Shown: positions 26,445-36,262, counted from the stretch's first letter. The stretch is DNA of 64,000 bases from Variovorax sp. RA8 (GCF_901827175.1 NZ_LR594662.1:1550001-1614000); one strand, 5' to 3'. Numbers and translations: made by a program. The notes: generated from the letters alone by a model not told the origin.

Positions 26445-27623
26445 ATGAACACCAGACGAATCAAGACCTGGGCCTGGGTGCACAAGTGGAGCAGCCTGGT
26501 CTGCACCGTGTTCATGCTGCTCCTGTGCATGACCGGGCTGCCGTTGATCTTCCACCACGAGATCGGCCACCTGCTGGGCACCGAGGTCGAGGCGCCGAAG
26601 ATGGCACCCGGCACACCGCGCGCCAGCCTGGACCGCGTGATCGCGACCGCGCATGCGCTGCATCCCGATCGCGTGGTGCAGTTCGTCTCCCAGCCCGAGG
26701 ACGACGACGGCCTCTGGTTCGTCACCCTCACGCCCACGCCCGCGCCCACCGATGACTTCAAGTCGGTCGCGGTCGACGCGCGCACCGGGCAGGTGCTGGC
26801 GCAGCCCAAGTTCGACGAAGGCTTCATGTGGGTGATGCTCAAGCTCCACGTGGACCTCTTCGCCGGGCTGCCCGGCAAGCTGTTCCTGGGCTTCATGGGC
26901 CTGTTGCTGCTGGTGGCCATCGTCAGCGGCGTGGTGCTGTATGCGCCCTTCATGCGCAAGCTCGACTTCGGCACCGTGCGGCGCGAGCGCCGGCCGCGCC
27001 TGAAGTGGCTGGATCTGCACAACCTGCTGGGCATCGTCACGCTGGTGTGGGCCTTCACCGTGGGCGCGACCGGCATGATCAACACCTGGGCCGACCTGGT
27101 GATCAAGTACTGGCAATACGACCAGCTCAGCGCGCTGCTCGCGCCCTACAAGGGCCAGCCCGAGACGCCCAAGGCCGAGCGCGGCTCGGTGCAGCGTTCG
27201 CTGGAGGTCGCGCTGGAACGCGCGCCGGGGATGAAGGTCTCGTTCATCGCCTTCCCGGGCACGGCCTTCTCGAGCCCGCACCACAACACGGTCTTCCTGC
27301 GCGGCAACGAGCCCTTCACCTCGCGCCTGCTGCAGCCGGTGCTGGTGGATGCCAGGAGCAACGAATTGACCGCGAGTCCGCAGCTGCCGTGGTACCTCAC
27401 CGCCCTGCTGGTCTCGCAGCCGCTGCATTTCGGCGACTACGGCGGCATGCCGATGCAGATCCTCTGGGCGCTGCTGGACATCGCCACCATCATCGTGCTG
27501 GGCAGTGGTCTCTACCTGTGGCTCAAGCGCGGCAAGGCCGTGGCTGCCGGGGCGCCAGCGCAAGACGCGCCGGCGGCGGCGCCGATGGCGCGGCCGGCCG
27601 TGACCGCGAAGGCGGGGTCATGA
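26445..27623 (+). CDS. PepSY-associated membrane protein (putative ferri-siderophore reductase)
   Basis: This is a 392-aa inner-membrane protein of the PepSY-TM family. Four hydrophobic segments are visible: near residues 15-35 (VHKWSSLVCTVFMLLLCMTG), about 145-170, about 195-215 and about 340-365. Several membrane His residues (VHKW, LHVDLF, DLHNLLG) could ligate haem. PepSY-TM proteins paired with siderophore receptors reduce periplasmic ferri-siderophores. It starts 20 bases after the receptor stop, with GAGGA upstream, and its stop overlaps the next gene as ATGA. The electron source is unknown. Confidence 0.85.
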   Translation: MNTRRIKTWAWVHKWSSLVCTVFMLLLCMTGLPLIFHHEIGHLLGTEVEAPKMAPGTPRASLDRVIATAHALHPDRVVQFVSQPEDDDGLWFVTLTPTPAPTDDFKSVAVDARTGQVLAQPKFDEGFMWVMLKLHVDLFAGLPGKLFLGFMGLLLLVAIVSGVVLYAPFMRKLDFGTVRRERRPRLKWLDLHNLLGIVTLVWAFTVGATGMINTWADLVIKYWQYDQLSALLAPYKGQPETPKAERGSVQRSLEVALERAPGMKVSFIAFPGTAFSSPHHNTVFLRGNEPFTSRLLQPVLVDARSNELTASPQLPWYLTALLVSQPLHFGDYGGMPMQILWALLDIATIIVLGSGLYLWLKRGKAVAAGAPAQDAPAAAPMARPAVTAKAGS

Positions 27624-27811
27624 CGAAGCCACGCCATTCTTTCTGGCACCTGTGGGGGTGGCCCATGGTGTTGGGCGTGCTCACGTCCGTCGGCCTGGTG
27701 TCGGCGCTCTTCAGCGATGGCGGATTGGGCGATGCGGTGGCCTGGGGCGCACTCGGCATTCCGACGGCGGTGGGCTTCTGGTACGGCTGGCGGCGCCCGC
27801 GCAGAGGCTAG
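27620..27811 (+). CDS. Small two-helix membrane protein following the PepSY gene
   Basis: This 63-aa protein overlaps the PepSY gene stop by four bases (ATGA), so it is translationally coupled. Two hydrophobic helices are visible (WGWPMVLGVLTSVGLVSALF and AVAWGALGIPTAVGFWYGW), ending in a basic WRRPRRG tail. No family is named with confidence; similar small proteins often follow PepSY genes in iron-uptake operons. It may assist the PepSY protein in the membrane. Confidence 0.7.
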   Translation: MTKPRHSFWHLWGWPMVLGVLTSVGLVSALFSDGGLGDAVAWGALGIPTAVGFWYGWRRPRRG

Positions 27812-27878
27812 GGCGCACTTCGCGCCATAGGGTCTTGCCCGCGACGGCGGGTCGGCGGCTGGCTGCAGAATCGCCGCG

Positions 27879-29996
27879 ATGAAATCCCGCCTCGCCACGG
27901 CCGGCCTGCTCGCCGCCGCCTCATGCGCCGCCCAGGCGCAGGACGCTCCGCCCAGTCCCATGCTGCCCGAGATCACCGTGTCCACGCCGCGCGGCGAAGT
28001 GCGGCCTTTCGACGTGCCGGGCTCGGTCGACCGGGTCGAGGGCAGCGAGATGCGCGATGCGCGGCTGGGGGTGAACCTTTCCGAGAGCCTGGGCCCGGTG
28101 CCGGGGCTGCAGGTCCAGAACCGCCAGAACTACGCGCAGGACCTGCAGCTGTCCATCCGCGGCTTTGGCGCGCGCTCCACCTTCGGCGTGCGCGGCGTGC
28201 GCCTCTACGTGGATGGCATCCCGGCCACGCTGCCCGACGGCCAGGGCCAGACCTCCAACATCGACATCGGCTCGGCAGGCCGCGTCGAGATCCTGCGCGG
28301 GCCCTTCTCGGCGCTCTACGGCAATTCGTCCGGTGGCGTGGTGCAGGCCTTCACCGAGGAAGGGGAGGGGCCGCCCACGCTGGGCTTCTCGGCGGCCGGC
28401 GGCAGCTTCGGCACCTGGCGGGCCGGCACCAAGCTCAGCGGTTCGACCGGCACCGTCGACTACACCCTGAGTGCGAGCCGCTTCCATACCGGCGGCTGGC
28501 GCGAGCACAGCGCGGCGGACCGCGAGATCCAGAACGGCAAGCTGGGCTTTGGCCTGGACGACGGCAGCAAGCTCACCCTGGTCTTCAACAGCGTGCATGT
28601 CTACGCCCAGGACCCGCTGGGATTGTCGGCCGAGCAGTACGCGCTCGACCCGCGCGCCGCCGGGCTGGCGGCGCAGTTCGACACGCGCAAGACGGTGGAC
28701 CAGCAGCAGCTGGGCCTCACGTACGAGCGCCGCGTCGATGCGCGCAACACGCTGCGCCTGATGGTCTACGGCGGGCAGCGCAGCACCGTGCAGTTCCAGT
28801 CGATCCCGGCCTCGGCACAACTGAGTCCGCTGCATGCCGGCGGTGTGATCGACCTGGCGCGCGACTACGGCGGCGTGGACCTGCGCTGGAGTGCCAACCT
28901 TCAGCTGGCCGACCGGCCCTTCGACCTGGTAGCCGGCCTGGCGTACGACAACCTGCGAGAAAAGCGCCGCGGTTTCGAGAACTTCTTCGGGCGCGCGGCG
29001 GCGCCGTTGGCGCTCGGCGTGAAGGGCCGGCTGCGCCGTGACGAGCGCAACGAGGTGCGCAACCTCGATCCCTATGTGCAGGGCAGCTGGCGCTTCACCG
29101 ACCGCTGGACGCTGGAAGCCGGCGTGCGCCGCAGCAACGTGCGCTTCTCCTCGCACGACCTCTACATCCTCGGCCCCAACCGCGACGACAGCGGCAGCGC
29201 GCGCTATGGCAAGACCCTGCCCGTGGCCTCGTTGCGCTACCAGGCCACGCCAGACCTGGCGCTCTACGCCTCGGCCGGCCGTGGCTTCGAGACGCCGACG
29301 CTCAACGAGCTGTCCTACCGCGCGGACGGCATCGGCGGGCTCAACTTCGGGCTGCAGCCTTCGGTCAACACCAGCGTCGAGGTCGGGGCCAAGGCGCGCC
29401 TCGCCGGAGGGCTGCTGACCGCTGCCCTGTTCCAGACCCGCACGCGCGACGAGATCGTGACGAACACCAACGTCGGCGGCCGCGCTACCTTCCAGAACGC
29501 CGGACGCACGAAGCGCGATGGCTTCGAACTCGCCTGGCAGCACGAGACCCTGAACCACTGGCGCACGCAGCTGGCCTACACCTGGCTCGACGCGCGCTAC
29601 CGCGACGGCTTCTGCTCACCTTCGCCCTGCAGTGCGGGCAGCACGGTGCCCGCCGGCAACCGCATCCCGGGCATCGCCGAGCACGCGCTCTTCGCCTCCT
29701 TCGGCTGGGTGCCGCCCGAGGGCTGGCGCGCCGGCGCCGAGCTGCGCGCGCTCAGCCGCATCGCGGCCAACGACCGCAACAACGCCCGCGCGCCGGGCTA
29801 TGCAGTTGCCTCGCTCTACGCCGGCTACGTGAAGCGCTGGGACCGCTGGGACTTCAACGCCTTCGCGCGGGTCGACAACCTCTTCGATCGGCGCTATGTC
29901 GGGTCGGTGATCGTCAACGAGGGGAATGCGCGCTACTTCGAGCCAGCCCCGGGGCGCTACTGGACGATCGGCATGGGGGCGGCGTATCGTTTCTGA
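27879..29996 (+). CDS. TonB-dependent receptor, FecA-like
   Basis: This is a 705-aa outer-membrane receptor. The signal peptide ends near CAAQAQD. The plug domain contains LQLSIRGFGARSTFGVRGVR, DGIPATLPDGQGQTSNIDIG and ILRGPFSALYGNSSGGVVQ, and the barrel ends GAAYRF. It differs from the receptor at 24322 and is likely specific for another iron chelate. It begins 67 bases after the small membrane protein gene with no separate Fur-like site seen, so it may be part of the same iron-repressed transcript. Confidence 0.9.
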   Translation: MKSRLATAGLLAAASCAAQAQDAPPSPMLPEITVSTPRGEVRPFDVPGSVDRVEGSEMRDARLGVNLSESLGPVPGLQVQNRQNYAQDLQLSIRGFGARSTFGVRGVRLYVDGIPATLPDGQGQTSNIDIGSAGRVEILRGPFSALYGNSSGGVVQAFTEEGEGPPTLGFSAAGGSFGTWRAGTKLSGSTGTVDYTLSASRFHTGGWREHSAADREIQNGKLGFGLDDGSKLTLVFNSVHVYAQDPLGLSAEQYALDPRAAGLAAQFDTRKTVDQQQLGLTYERRVDARNTLRLMVYGGQRSTVQFQSIPASAQLSPLHAGGVIDLARDYGGVDLRWSANLQLADRPFDLVAGLAYDNLREKRRGFENFFGRAAAPLALGVKGRLRRDERNEVRNLDPYVQGSWRFTDRWTLEAGVRRSNVRFSSHDLYILGPNRDDSGSARYGKTLPVASLRYQATPDLALYASAGRGFETPTLNELSYRADGIGGLNFGLQPSVNTSVEVGAKARLAGGLLTAALFQTRTRDEIVTNTNVGGRATFQNAGRTKRDGFELAWQHETLNHWRTQLAYTWLDARYRDGFCSPSPCSAGSTVPAGNRIPGIAEHALFASFGWVPPEGWRAGAELRALSRIAANDRNNARAPGYAVASLYAGYVKRWDRWDFNAFARVDNLFDRRYVGSVIVNEGNARYFEPAPGRYWTIGMGAAYRF

Positions 29997-30024
29997 ATTC
30001 CCGCAGCTACGACGAGGAGCTCAG

Positions 30025-30660
30025 ATGGAATTCAGGGATCGACACGATGCGGGCCGCACGCTCGCGAGCGCACTTGGGGCGTGGCGGGGCCAGCCTGAGG
30101 TGGTGGTGCTGGCGCTGCCGCGCGGCGGTGTGCCGGTGGCCTGGGAAGTCGCCCGGGCGCTGCAGGCACCGCTCGACGTGCTGGTGGTGCGCAAGCTCGG
30201 CTTGCCCGGGCATGAGGAGCTCGCGATGGGCGCGATCGCCCCCGGGGGCGTACGCGTGATGTCCGATGTCCCGCGGATGTGGCCGGTGTCCGATGCCGAG
30301 TTGGAGCAGGTCATCGAACGCGAGCAGGCCGAACTGGCGCGCCGCGAGCGGCTCTACCGCGGCGAGCGTGCGCCGCTGGCGCTGGCCGGGCGCGTCGTCC
30401 TCCTGGTCGACGATGGCCTCGCCACCGGCGCCACCATGCATGCAGCCGTGCTTGCGGTGCGCGCAATGCAGGCGCGGCGCATCGTGGTGGCGGTGCCCGT
30501 GGGTTCGAGAGAGGCCGTGCAGCTGCTCAACACGGTGGCCGACGAGGTGGTCTGCGTCCACGCGCCCGAGCCGTTCCGCGCGGTGGGCATCTGGTACGAG
30601 GACTTCGGGCAGACCAGCGACGAGGAGGTGCGCCGGCTGCTGCAGGGCGAGGGCGCCTGA
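30025..30660 (+). CDS. Phosphoribosyltransferase domain protein
   Basis: This is a 211-aa type I phosphoribosyltransferase. The PRPP-binding loop VVLLVDDGLATGATM is near residues 122-136, and LPRGGVPVAWEVA lies near the N-terminus. ATG 30025 with GAGGAG upstream is chosen. The substrate base is unknown; such proteins with DRHDAGRTLA-type starts are often annotated only by domain. It starts 28 bases after the TonB receptor stop but has no evident functional tie to iron uptake. Confidence 0.85.
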   Translation: MEFRDRHDAGRTLASALGAWRGQPEVVVLALPRGGVPVAWEVARALQAPLDVLVVRKLGLPGHEELAMGAIAPGGVRVMSDVPRMWPVSDAELEQVIEREQAELARRERLYRGERAPLALAGRVVLLVDDGLATGATMHAAVLAVRAMQARRIVVAVPVGSREAVQLLNTVADEVVCVHAPEPFRAVGIWYEDFGQTSDEEVRRLLQGEGA

Positions 30661-30682
30661 ACCGACGAGGCGCCCGGGCCCC

Positions 30683-31864
30683 TCAGCGCCCGGCGGCGGC
30701 TCGCAGCGCAGCCGCCTTGCTCGTGTCTTCCCAGGTGAACTCGGGCTCCTCGCGGCCGAAGTGGCCGTAGGCCGCGGTCTTGCCGTAGATCGGGCGCAGC
30801 AGGTCCAGCATCTGGATGATGCCCTTGGGACGCAGGTCGAAATGCTCCTGCACCAGTTCCGCGAGCTTCTCGTCCGGGATCACGCCGGTGCCTTCGGTGT
30901 AGACCGTCACGTTCATCGGGCGCGCCACGCCGATCGCGTAGGCCACCTGGATCTGGCACTGGCGCGCCAGGCCCGCGGCCACGATGTTCTTGGCCACGTA
31001 GCGCGCCGCGTAGGCGGCCGAACGGTCCACCTTGCTCGGGTCCTTGCCCGAGAAGGCGCCGCCGCCGTGCGGGCATGCGCCGCCGTAGGTGTCGACGATG
31101 ATCTTGCGGCCCGTCAGGCCGCAGTCGCCCTGCGGGCCGCCGATGACGAAGCGGCCGGTCGGGTTGATCAGGTACTTGGTGTCCTTCAGCCATTCCTTGG
31201 GCAGGACCGGCTTGATGATCTCCTCGATGATGGCTTCGTTGAACGAGGCCTTCATCTTGGTCGGCGTCTCGCTCTGGTCCGGATGATGCTGGGTGGAGAG
31301 CACGACGGTGTCGATGCTGTGCGGCTTGCCGTCCACGTAGCGCATCGTGACCTGGCTCTTGGCGTCCGGGCGCAGGAAGGGCAGGCGGCCGTCCTTGCGC
31401 AGCTGGGCCTGGCGCTCCACCAGGCGGTGGGCGTAGTAGATCGGCGCGGGCATCAGCTCGGGCGTCTCGTCGCAGGCGTAGCCGAACATCAGGCCCTGGT
31501 CGCCGGCGCCGGTGTTGAGGTGATCGTCGCTCGCGTGGTCGACGCCCTGGGCAATGTCGTTGGACTGCTTGTCGTAGCAGACCATCACCGCGCAACCCTT
31601 GTAGTCGATGCCGTAGTCGGTGTTGTCGTAGCCGATGCGCTTGATGGTGTCGCGCGCGACCTGGATGTAGTCGACGTGGGCGTTGGTCGTGATCTCGCCG
31701 GCGAGCACCACCAGGCCGGTGTTGGTCAGGGTCTCGGCGGCCACGCGGCTGCGCGGGTCCTGGGCGAAGATCGCGTCGAGGATGGCATCCGAGATCTGGT
31801 CCGCGACCTTGTCGGGATGGCCTTCGGAAACCGATTCGGAAGTGAAGAGAAAGTCGTTCGCCAT
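30683..31864 (-). CDS. metK: S-adenosylmethionine synthase
   Basis: MetK makes S-adenosylmethionine from methionine and ATP in the cytoplasm. The protein is 393 aa, typical for the family. It starts [20 protein letters not shown] (ATP-binding His), with [12 protein letters not shown] and [19 protein letters not shown] further on. The start at 31864 is fixed by this conserved N-terminus, with a GGAG site about 10 bases upstream. A hairpin lies in its leader (31886-31908). It is divergent from the acyltransferase pair. Confidence 0.98.
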   Translation of the reverse strand: MANDFLFTSESVSEGHPDKVADQISDAILDAIFAQDPRSRVAAETLTNTGLVVLAGEITTNAHVDYIQVARDTIKRIGYDNTDYGIDYKGCAVMVCYDKQSNDIAQGVDHASDDHLNTGAGDQGLMFGYACDETPELMPAPIYYAHRLVERQAQLRKDGRLPFLRPDAKSQVTMRYVDGKPHSIDTVVLSTQHHPDQSETPTKMKASFNEAIIEEIIKPVLPKEWLKDTKYLINPTGRFVIGGPQGDCGLTGRKIIVDTYGGACPHGGGAFSGKDPSKVDRSAAYAARYVAKNIVAAGLARQCQIQVAYAIGVARPMNVTVYTEGTGVIPDEKLAELVQEHFDLRPKGIIQMLDLLRPIYGKTAAYGHFGREEPEFTWEDTSKAAALRAAAGR

Positions 31865-31885
31865 ATCGATGAAACTCCAAGCAGT

Positions 31886-31908
31886 TGAATTGGCGCGTTG
31901 CCAATCCA
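31886..31908 (-). promoter_or_regulatory. Hairpin in the metK leader
   Basis: On the minus strand TGGATTGGC and GCCAATTCA form a 9-bp stem with one G-T pair around a 5-base loop, ending 21 bases before the metK start and just ahead of its ribosome binding site. It may influence translation or mRNA stability. It does not match a SAM or SAH riboswitch that I can recognise. Confidence 0.35.
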
Positions 31909-32047
31909 TTCGGAGTGTGGCGAACGCTTTAGCAGTGATGTTTAACGTCGCCCTGCAAGTAGTTCCATAACTCAGCGACAATTTCGATTGTATTCGAGCC
32001 GCGCGATAGCCCGCGTGCGCGTCCTGGTTTTCACCCCCTCCAACCGG

Positions 32048-32941
32048 ATGATCCTTCTGTTTCGATTGCTCGCCCATGTGCCGTTGCGCTGGATGCATGC
32101 CGCCGGCCGCTGCCTGGGCTGGCTGGTTTGGTGGGGTTCGCCCACCTATCGCCAGCGCTTCAAGGAGAACGCCGAGCACGCCGGCTTCACGCCCGCGCAG
32201 TACCGCCCGGCCATTGGCGCCGCCGGCGCCATGGCGGCGGAGCTGCCCTGGCTGTGGGCCCGGCCGCAGGGCGAAAGCGTGCTGCCGCGCATCGTGCGCT
32301 GGGAGGGCGCGGCCGAACTCGAGGCGGCGCTGGCGGCGCGCAAGGGCGTGATCGTCGCCTCGCCGCATGTCGGTTGCTGGGAGATCCTGGGGCAGGCGCT
32401 CGGCGAGCGCTTCGTCGACGCCTACGGCCCGATCACGGCCCTGTTCCGCCCTGCGCGCAAGAAATGGATGGCCGAGCTGATCGGTGCCGGCTCGCGCGAG
32501 CGGCGCGGCCTGCAGACGCTGCCCACCAGCGTGGCGGGCGTGCGTGGGCTGATCCGCACGCTGCGGGCCGGCGGCTACACCGGCATCCTGCCGGACCAGG
32601 TGCCGCCGCTGGGGCAGGGCGTCTGGGCGCCCTTTTTCGGCCGGCCTGCCTACACCATGACCCTGCTGCCGCGCCTGGCGCAGCAGACGGGGGCGCGTGT
32701 CTTCTTCGGCGTATGCGAACGGCTGCCGCGCGGCGCCGGCTATGTCATCCGACTCACGCCCTTCGACGGCACTGCCCTGGGCGACCCGAAGGCCACCCCG
32801 GAGGCTGCAGCTGCCGCGATGAACGAAGGCATCGCCGCGCTGATCCGTGCACTGCCGGGCCAGTACGTCTGGGACTACGCGCGCTACAAGCAGCCGCGCG
32901 GCGAGGCGGCCGCGGTGACCGAAGCGGAGGCCGCGCGATGA
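32048..32941 (+). CDS. LpxL/HtrB-family acyltransferase (first of two)
   Basis: This is a 297-aa lysophospholipid/lipid A acyltransferase family protein. The catalytic HxxxxE is in [11 protein letters not shown]. The start at ATG 32048 gives the usual short membrane-entering N-terminus ([19 protein letters not shown]); a TTG at 31988 is an alternative. These enzymes add secondary acyl chains to lipid A at the inner membrane. Its stop overlaps the next acyltransferase gene as ATGA, so the pair is coexpressed. Confidence 0.88.
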   Translation: MILLFRLLAHVPLRWMHAAGRCLGWLVWWGSPTYRQRFKENAEHAGFTPAQYRPAIGAAGAMAAELPWLWARPQGESVLPRIVRWEGAAELEAALAARKGVIVASPHVGCWEILGQALGERFVDAYGPITALFRPARKKWMAELIGAGSRERRGLQTLPTSVAGVRGLIRTLRAGGYTGILPDQVPPLGQGVWAPFFGRPAYTMTLLPRLAQQTGARVFFGVCERLPRGAGYVIRLTPFDGTALGDPKATPEAAAAAMNEGIAALIRALPGQYVWDYARYKQPRGEAAAVTEAEAAR

Positions 32942-33822
32942 GCGTGTTTTCGCGTCTCGGCATCGTCTTCATGCGCACCCTGGCCCATGTGCCGCTACCG
33001 CTGGTCCGCGGTTTCGGCACCGTGCTGGGCCACGTGCTGCACGCCGTCGCCGCGCCGCGCCGGCGCGTGGTCGACGCCAACCTCGCGCTGTGCTTCCCGG
33101 ACAGGTCGCCGGCCGAGCGGCGGCGCATCGCGCGCGAGACCTTCGTCTACGTGGCGCAGTCCTGGCTGGACCGCAGCTGGCTCTGGCATGCGCCCGAAGA
33201 GACCGTGGCCGCGCGGCTGCAGGTGAAGGGTTCGCCGCAGGAGATCGACGAGATCGCCAACGGCAAGGAGCCGATGATCCTCTTCGCGCCGCACTTCTAC
33301 GGCCTCGATGCGGCGGCCACCGCGCTGACCATGCACACGGCGCGGCCCTCCACCACCATCTACACCACGCAGCGCGATCCGATGGTGGACGAGTGGATCC
33401 GCGAGGGCCGCAAGCGCTTCGGCAACGTGATCACGCTCAACCGGGTCGACGGCATCAAGCCGATCATCGCGGGACTGCGCAAGGGCGGCCTGCTGTACCT
33501 GCTGCCCGACATGGATTTCGGCCGCGACCAGACCGTCTTCGTGCCCTTCTACGGCGTGCCGGCGGCCACCGTGCCGTCGCTGTCGCGCTTCGCCCGGCTG
33601 GGGCGGGCCAAGGTGGTGCCGATCGTCTCGAAGCTCACGCCCACCGGCTACGAGATCGAGGTACTGCCGGCATGGCAGGACTTCCCGACCGAGGACGCGG
33701 TGGCCGACACCGCGCTGATGAACCAGCGCCTGCAGGGCTACATCGACACCATGCCCTCGCAGTACTACTGGGTGCACCGGCGCTTCAAGACGCGCCCCGA
33801 GGGGGCGGCGCCGGTCTATTGA
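32938..33822 (+). CDS. LpxL/HtrB-family acyltransferase (second of two)
   Basis: This is a 294-aa lipid A acyltransferase family protein with HxxxxD in [11 protein letters not shown], followed by [20 protein letters not shown]. The N-terminal membrane segment starts [16 protein letters not shown]. It overlaps the previous acyltransferase by four bases. The two proteins differ considerably in sequence, which suggests each adds a different acyl chain rather than being a recent duplication. Its stop overlaps the tail of the opposite-strand hydrolase gene by 7 bases. Confidence 0.88.
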   Translation: MSVFSRLGIVFMRTLAHVPLPLVRGFGTVLGHVLHAVAAPRRRVVDANLALCFPDRSPAERRRIARETFVYVAQSWLDRSWLWHAPEETVAARLQVKGSPQEIDEIANGKEPMILFAPHFYGLDAAATALTMHTARPSTTIYTTQRDPMVDEWIREGRKRFGNVITLNRVDGIKPIIAGLRKGGLLYLLPDMDFGRDQTVFVPFYGVPAATVPSLSRFARLGRAKVVPIVSKLTPTGYEIEVLPAWQDFPTEDAVADTALMNQRLQGYIDTMPSQYYWVHRRFKTRPEGAAPVY

Positions 33823-34730
33823 GTTCGCTGCAGGAAGGCTTCGATCTCGCGGGCCACGAATTCCGGCTGCTCGTGCACGATCCAGTGCGTGGCGTCGGGC
33901 ACCTTCTTGAGATCGAGCTTCGGCACGTAGTCTTCCAGCCCCTCGAGCAAGCCGGGCAGCAGCGCCTTGTCGTCCAGCGCCCAGAAGACGAAGGTGGGCA
34001 CCTCCACCACCAGCCGTTCGCGTGGCAGATCGGGGAGCTCGGCGGCAGGCTGGCCGGGCACGGCGGGCTTCATCGGCGTCACGCGGTAGAGGTTGCAGGC
34101 GCCCGTGAGGCCGTGGTCCCACACCTCGCGGTACCTGGCCTTGACCTCCTCGGTCAGCCAGCCGTAGCCTTCCGGCCCGGCCTTCATCTGGGTGAACGAG
34201 AGCCACATCCGCTTGTAGTCATCGGCCGAGAGCAGCGCTTCGGCGTCGGGCCGCGCGAGAAAGTTCATGTAGGCGCTCGCGGCCTGCTGCGCAGGGTTGT
34301 TGCGCAGCTCGCGCACGAAGGTGCCCGGATGCGGCGAATTGATGATGACGAGCCGGCCCAGCTTGTTCGCGTGCTGGTTGCCATAGCCCCAGCCGAAGGC
34401 CCCGCCCCAGTCGTGCGCGACCAGCACCTCGATGCGGCCGTCCTCGCGCTCGCTCTGCGCGAGCTGCTCGATGTCCTGGATCAGCAGGTGCGCACGATAG
34501 GCCGACACCTCGGTCGGGGAGCTCGACTTCTCGAAGCCGCGCAGGTTCGGCGCCACGCAGCGCCAGCCGCCGTGCTCGGGCTGGCTGAAATGCTCGAGCA
34601 ACTCGTCCCAGATGAAGGCGGCTTCAGGAAAGCCGTGCAGGAAAACCATCAAGGGGCGGCCGGGTTCGCCTGCGGCGCGGCAGCTGAGCGTGGTGCCGTT
34701 GGGCAGCGCTCGGGCAAAGGTCTGGATCAT
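33816..34730 (-). CDS. Alpha/beta hydrolase, epoxide hydrolase-like
   Basis: This is a 304-aa alpha/beta hydrolase. The oxyanion motif HGFPEAAF lies near residue 35, and the nucleophile Asp is in AHDWGGAFGW near residue 108. The catalytic His is in DATHWIVHEQP near the end. An Asp nucleophile fits epoxide hydrolases or haloalkane dehalogenases rather than esterases. ATG 34730 with GGAGAC upstream overlaps the engB stop by four bases, so it is coupled to engB. The substrate is unknown. Confidence 0.85.
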   Translation of the reverse strand: MIQTFARALPNGTTLSCRAAGEPGRPLMVFLHGFPEAAFIWDELLEHFSQPEHGGWRCVAPNLRGFEKSSSPTEVSAYRAHLLIQDIEQLAQSEREDGRIEVLVAHDWGGAFGWGYGNQHANKLGRLVIINSPHPGTFVRELRNNPAQQAASAYMNFLARPDAEALLSADDYKRMWLSFTQMKAGPEGYGWLTEEVKARYREVWDHGLTGACNLYRVTPMKPAVPGQPAAELPDLPRERLVVEVPTFVFWALDDKALLPGLLEGLEDYVPKLDLKKVPDATHWIVHEQPEFVAREIEAFLQRTQ

Positions 34731-35464
34731 GGCGGGCTGTCTCCTTCGGTCGATTGTGGAAGCAGCTCGTCCTGCGGATGGGCCCAGCGCCACAGCAGTT
34801 CGGCCGCCTCGTCCACTCCCTGTTGCTTCAAGGCCGAGAACAGTTTGACCTCGCCGCCGCCGGCCTGCAGTCTCACGATCGACAGCGCCTTGGCGCCGTC
34901 CGAGCGTGTCAGCTTGTCAGCCTTGGTCAGCAGCACGAGGAACTTCAGGCCCTGCTCGACCCGCGGGCGGATCACCTCCAGCAGGATCTCGTCGAGCTCG
35001 GTGAGGCCGTGGCGCGGGTCGCACATCAGCACCACGCCGCGCAGGCTCTCGCGCGTCATCAGGTAGTTGCCCATGACGCGCTGCCAGCGCAGCTTCGCCT
35101 CGCGCGGCACGGCCGCGTAGCCGTAGCCCGGCAGGTCGGCCAGCACGGCGTCGTCCACCTTCTGCTTGCCGACGCCGAACAGGTTGATGTGCTGGGTGCG
35201 GCCCGGCGTCTTGGAGGCGAAGGCCAGGCGGGTCTGCTGGGTGAGGGTGTTGATGGCGGTCGACTTGCCGGCGTTCGACCGCCCGACGAAGGCGATCTCC
35301 GGCAGCTCGAGGGGCGGCAGGTGCTCCAGCTGCGGCGCGCTGGTAAGGAAGTGGGCGGTGTGCAGCCAGCCGCGCGCGATGCGGATGCGTTCTGCCGCCG
35401 CGGCATCCACGACAGCGGCCGTGCGGGAGAAGGGGGCGGCCGGCTTGCGGCTCGGGGTGGTCAT
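34727..35464 (-). CDS. engB: Ribosome biogenesis GTP-binding protein EngB/YsxC
   Basis: This is a 245-aa TrmE-Era-EngA-EngB-type GTPase needed for large ribosomal subunit assembly. The G1 motif is GRSNAGKS, G3 is DLPGYG, and G4 is TKADK. The start at 35464 gives an N-terminal extension before HFLTSAPQLEHLP, as in betaproteobacterial homologues. It is divergent from cytochrome c4, and TAGAAT at 35495-35500 lies in the shared 72-base promoter region. Confidence 0.96.
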   Translation of the reverse strand: MTTPSRKPAAPFSRTAAVVDAAAAERIRIARGWLHTAHFLTSAPQLEHLPPLELPEIAFVGRSNAGKSTAINTLTQQTRLAFASKTPGRTQHINLFGVGKQKVDDAVLADLPGYGYAAVPREAKLRWQRVMGNYLMTRESLRGVVLMCDPRHGLTELDEILLEVIRPRVEQGLKFLVLLTKADKLTRSDGAKALSIVRLQAGGGEVKLFSALKQQGVDEAAELLWRWAHPQDELLPQSTEGDSPP

Positions 35465-35536
35465 GGGTGGAGCCTCGGTAACGGGGCGCCATTGTAGAAT
35501 CGCGCGGTTTTGCGCCATAAATCCAGAGCCCCCGAT

Positions 35537-36214
35537 ATGAAGTTGTTTGCCCGTTTCCTGCTTGCAGCCCTCATTGGCGCCGCCGCCAGCACCAGCTTCG
35601 CGGCCGACGATCCGGAGGCCAAGCCGGCTGCCGCCGCGGCTCCCGCCAAGGTAGCCAAGCCCGATCCGGCCAAGGGCGACACCGTCTTCAACAACACCCC
35701 GGCCAACAGCCAGAGCTGCGCCTCCTGCCACAACGCGGACGGCAACTCGGCGATCGCGGCCAACCCCAAGCTGGCGCAACAGCACCCCGAATACATCCTC
35801 AAGCAGCTGCAGGACTTCAAGTCCGGCAAGCGCAAGAGCGCGATCATGAAGCCGCTGGCCTCGGCCCTGTCCGAGGAGGACATGCGCAACGTCGCCTGGT
35901 TCGTCGGCTCCAAGAAGGTCAAGCCCGGCTTCGCGAAAGAGAAGGACCTGGTCGCCCTGGGCGAGAAGATCTACCGCGGCGGTATCGGCGAGCGCCAGAT
36001 CCCGGCCTGCGCCGGCTGCCACAGCCCCAACGGCGCCGGCATCCCGGCCCAGTATCCGCGCCTGGGCGGCCAGCATGCCGACTACACCACCGCCCAGCTC
36101 AACCAGTTCCGCGACGGCACGCGCCAGAACAGCCCCCAGATGACCGGCGTGGCCGCCAAGCTCAATGACCGCGAGATCAAGGCTGTGGCCGACTACATCG
36201 CCGGCCTGCGTTGA
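35537..36214 (+). CDS. Dihaem cytochrome c4
   Basis: This is a 225-aa periplasmic dihaem cytochrome. The signal peptide ends near TSFAAD. Haem motifs are CASCH and CAGCH, one in each half, each followed later by the axial Met region. ATG 35537 is chosen because it begins the signal peptide; the in-frame ATG at 35510 lies within the promoter region. Cytochrome c4 passes electrons to terminal oxidases. It is followed by a strong intrinsic terminator and the ResB-CcsB maturation genes, which attach its haem. Confidence 0.95.
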   Translation: MKLFARFLLAALIGAAASTSFAADDPEAKPAAAAAPAKVAKPDPAKGDTVFNNTPANSQSCASCHNADGNSAIAANPKLAQQHPEYILKQLQDFKSGKRKSAIMKPLASALSEEDMRNVAWFVGSKKVKPGFAKEKDLVALGEKIYRGGIGERQIPACAGCHSPNGAGIPAQYPRLGGQHADYTTAQLNQFRDGTRQNSPQMTGVAAKLNDREIKAVADYIAGLR

Positions 36215-36262
36215 TGGCCACGACGCCAGCGTGAACTAACCGCCGATAACAAACCCCAACAG

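Noticed and set aside
31865..31985. SAM or SAH riboswitch before metK
   Set aside because: The leader is too short and shows only one hairpin, with no multi-stem or pseudoknot layout of the known classes.
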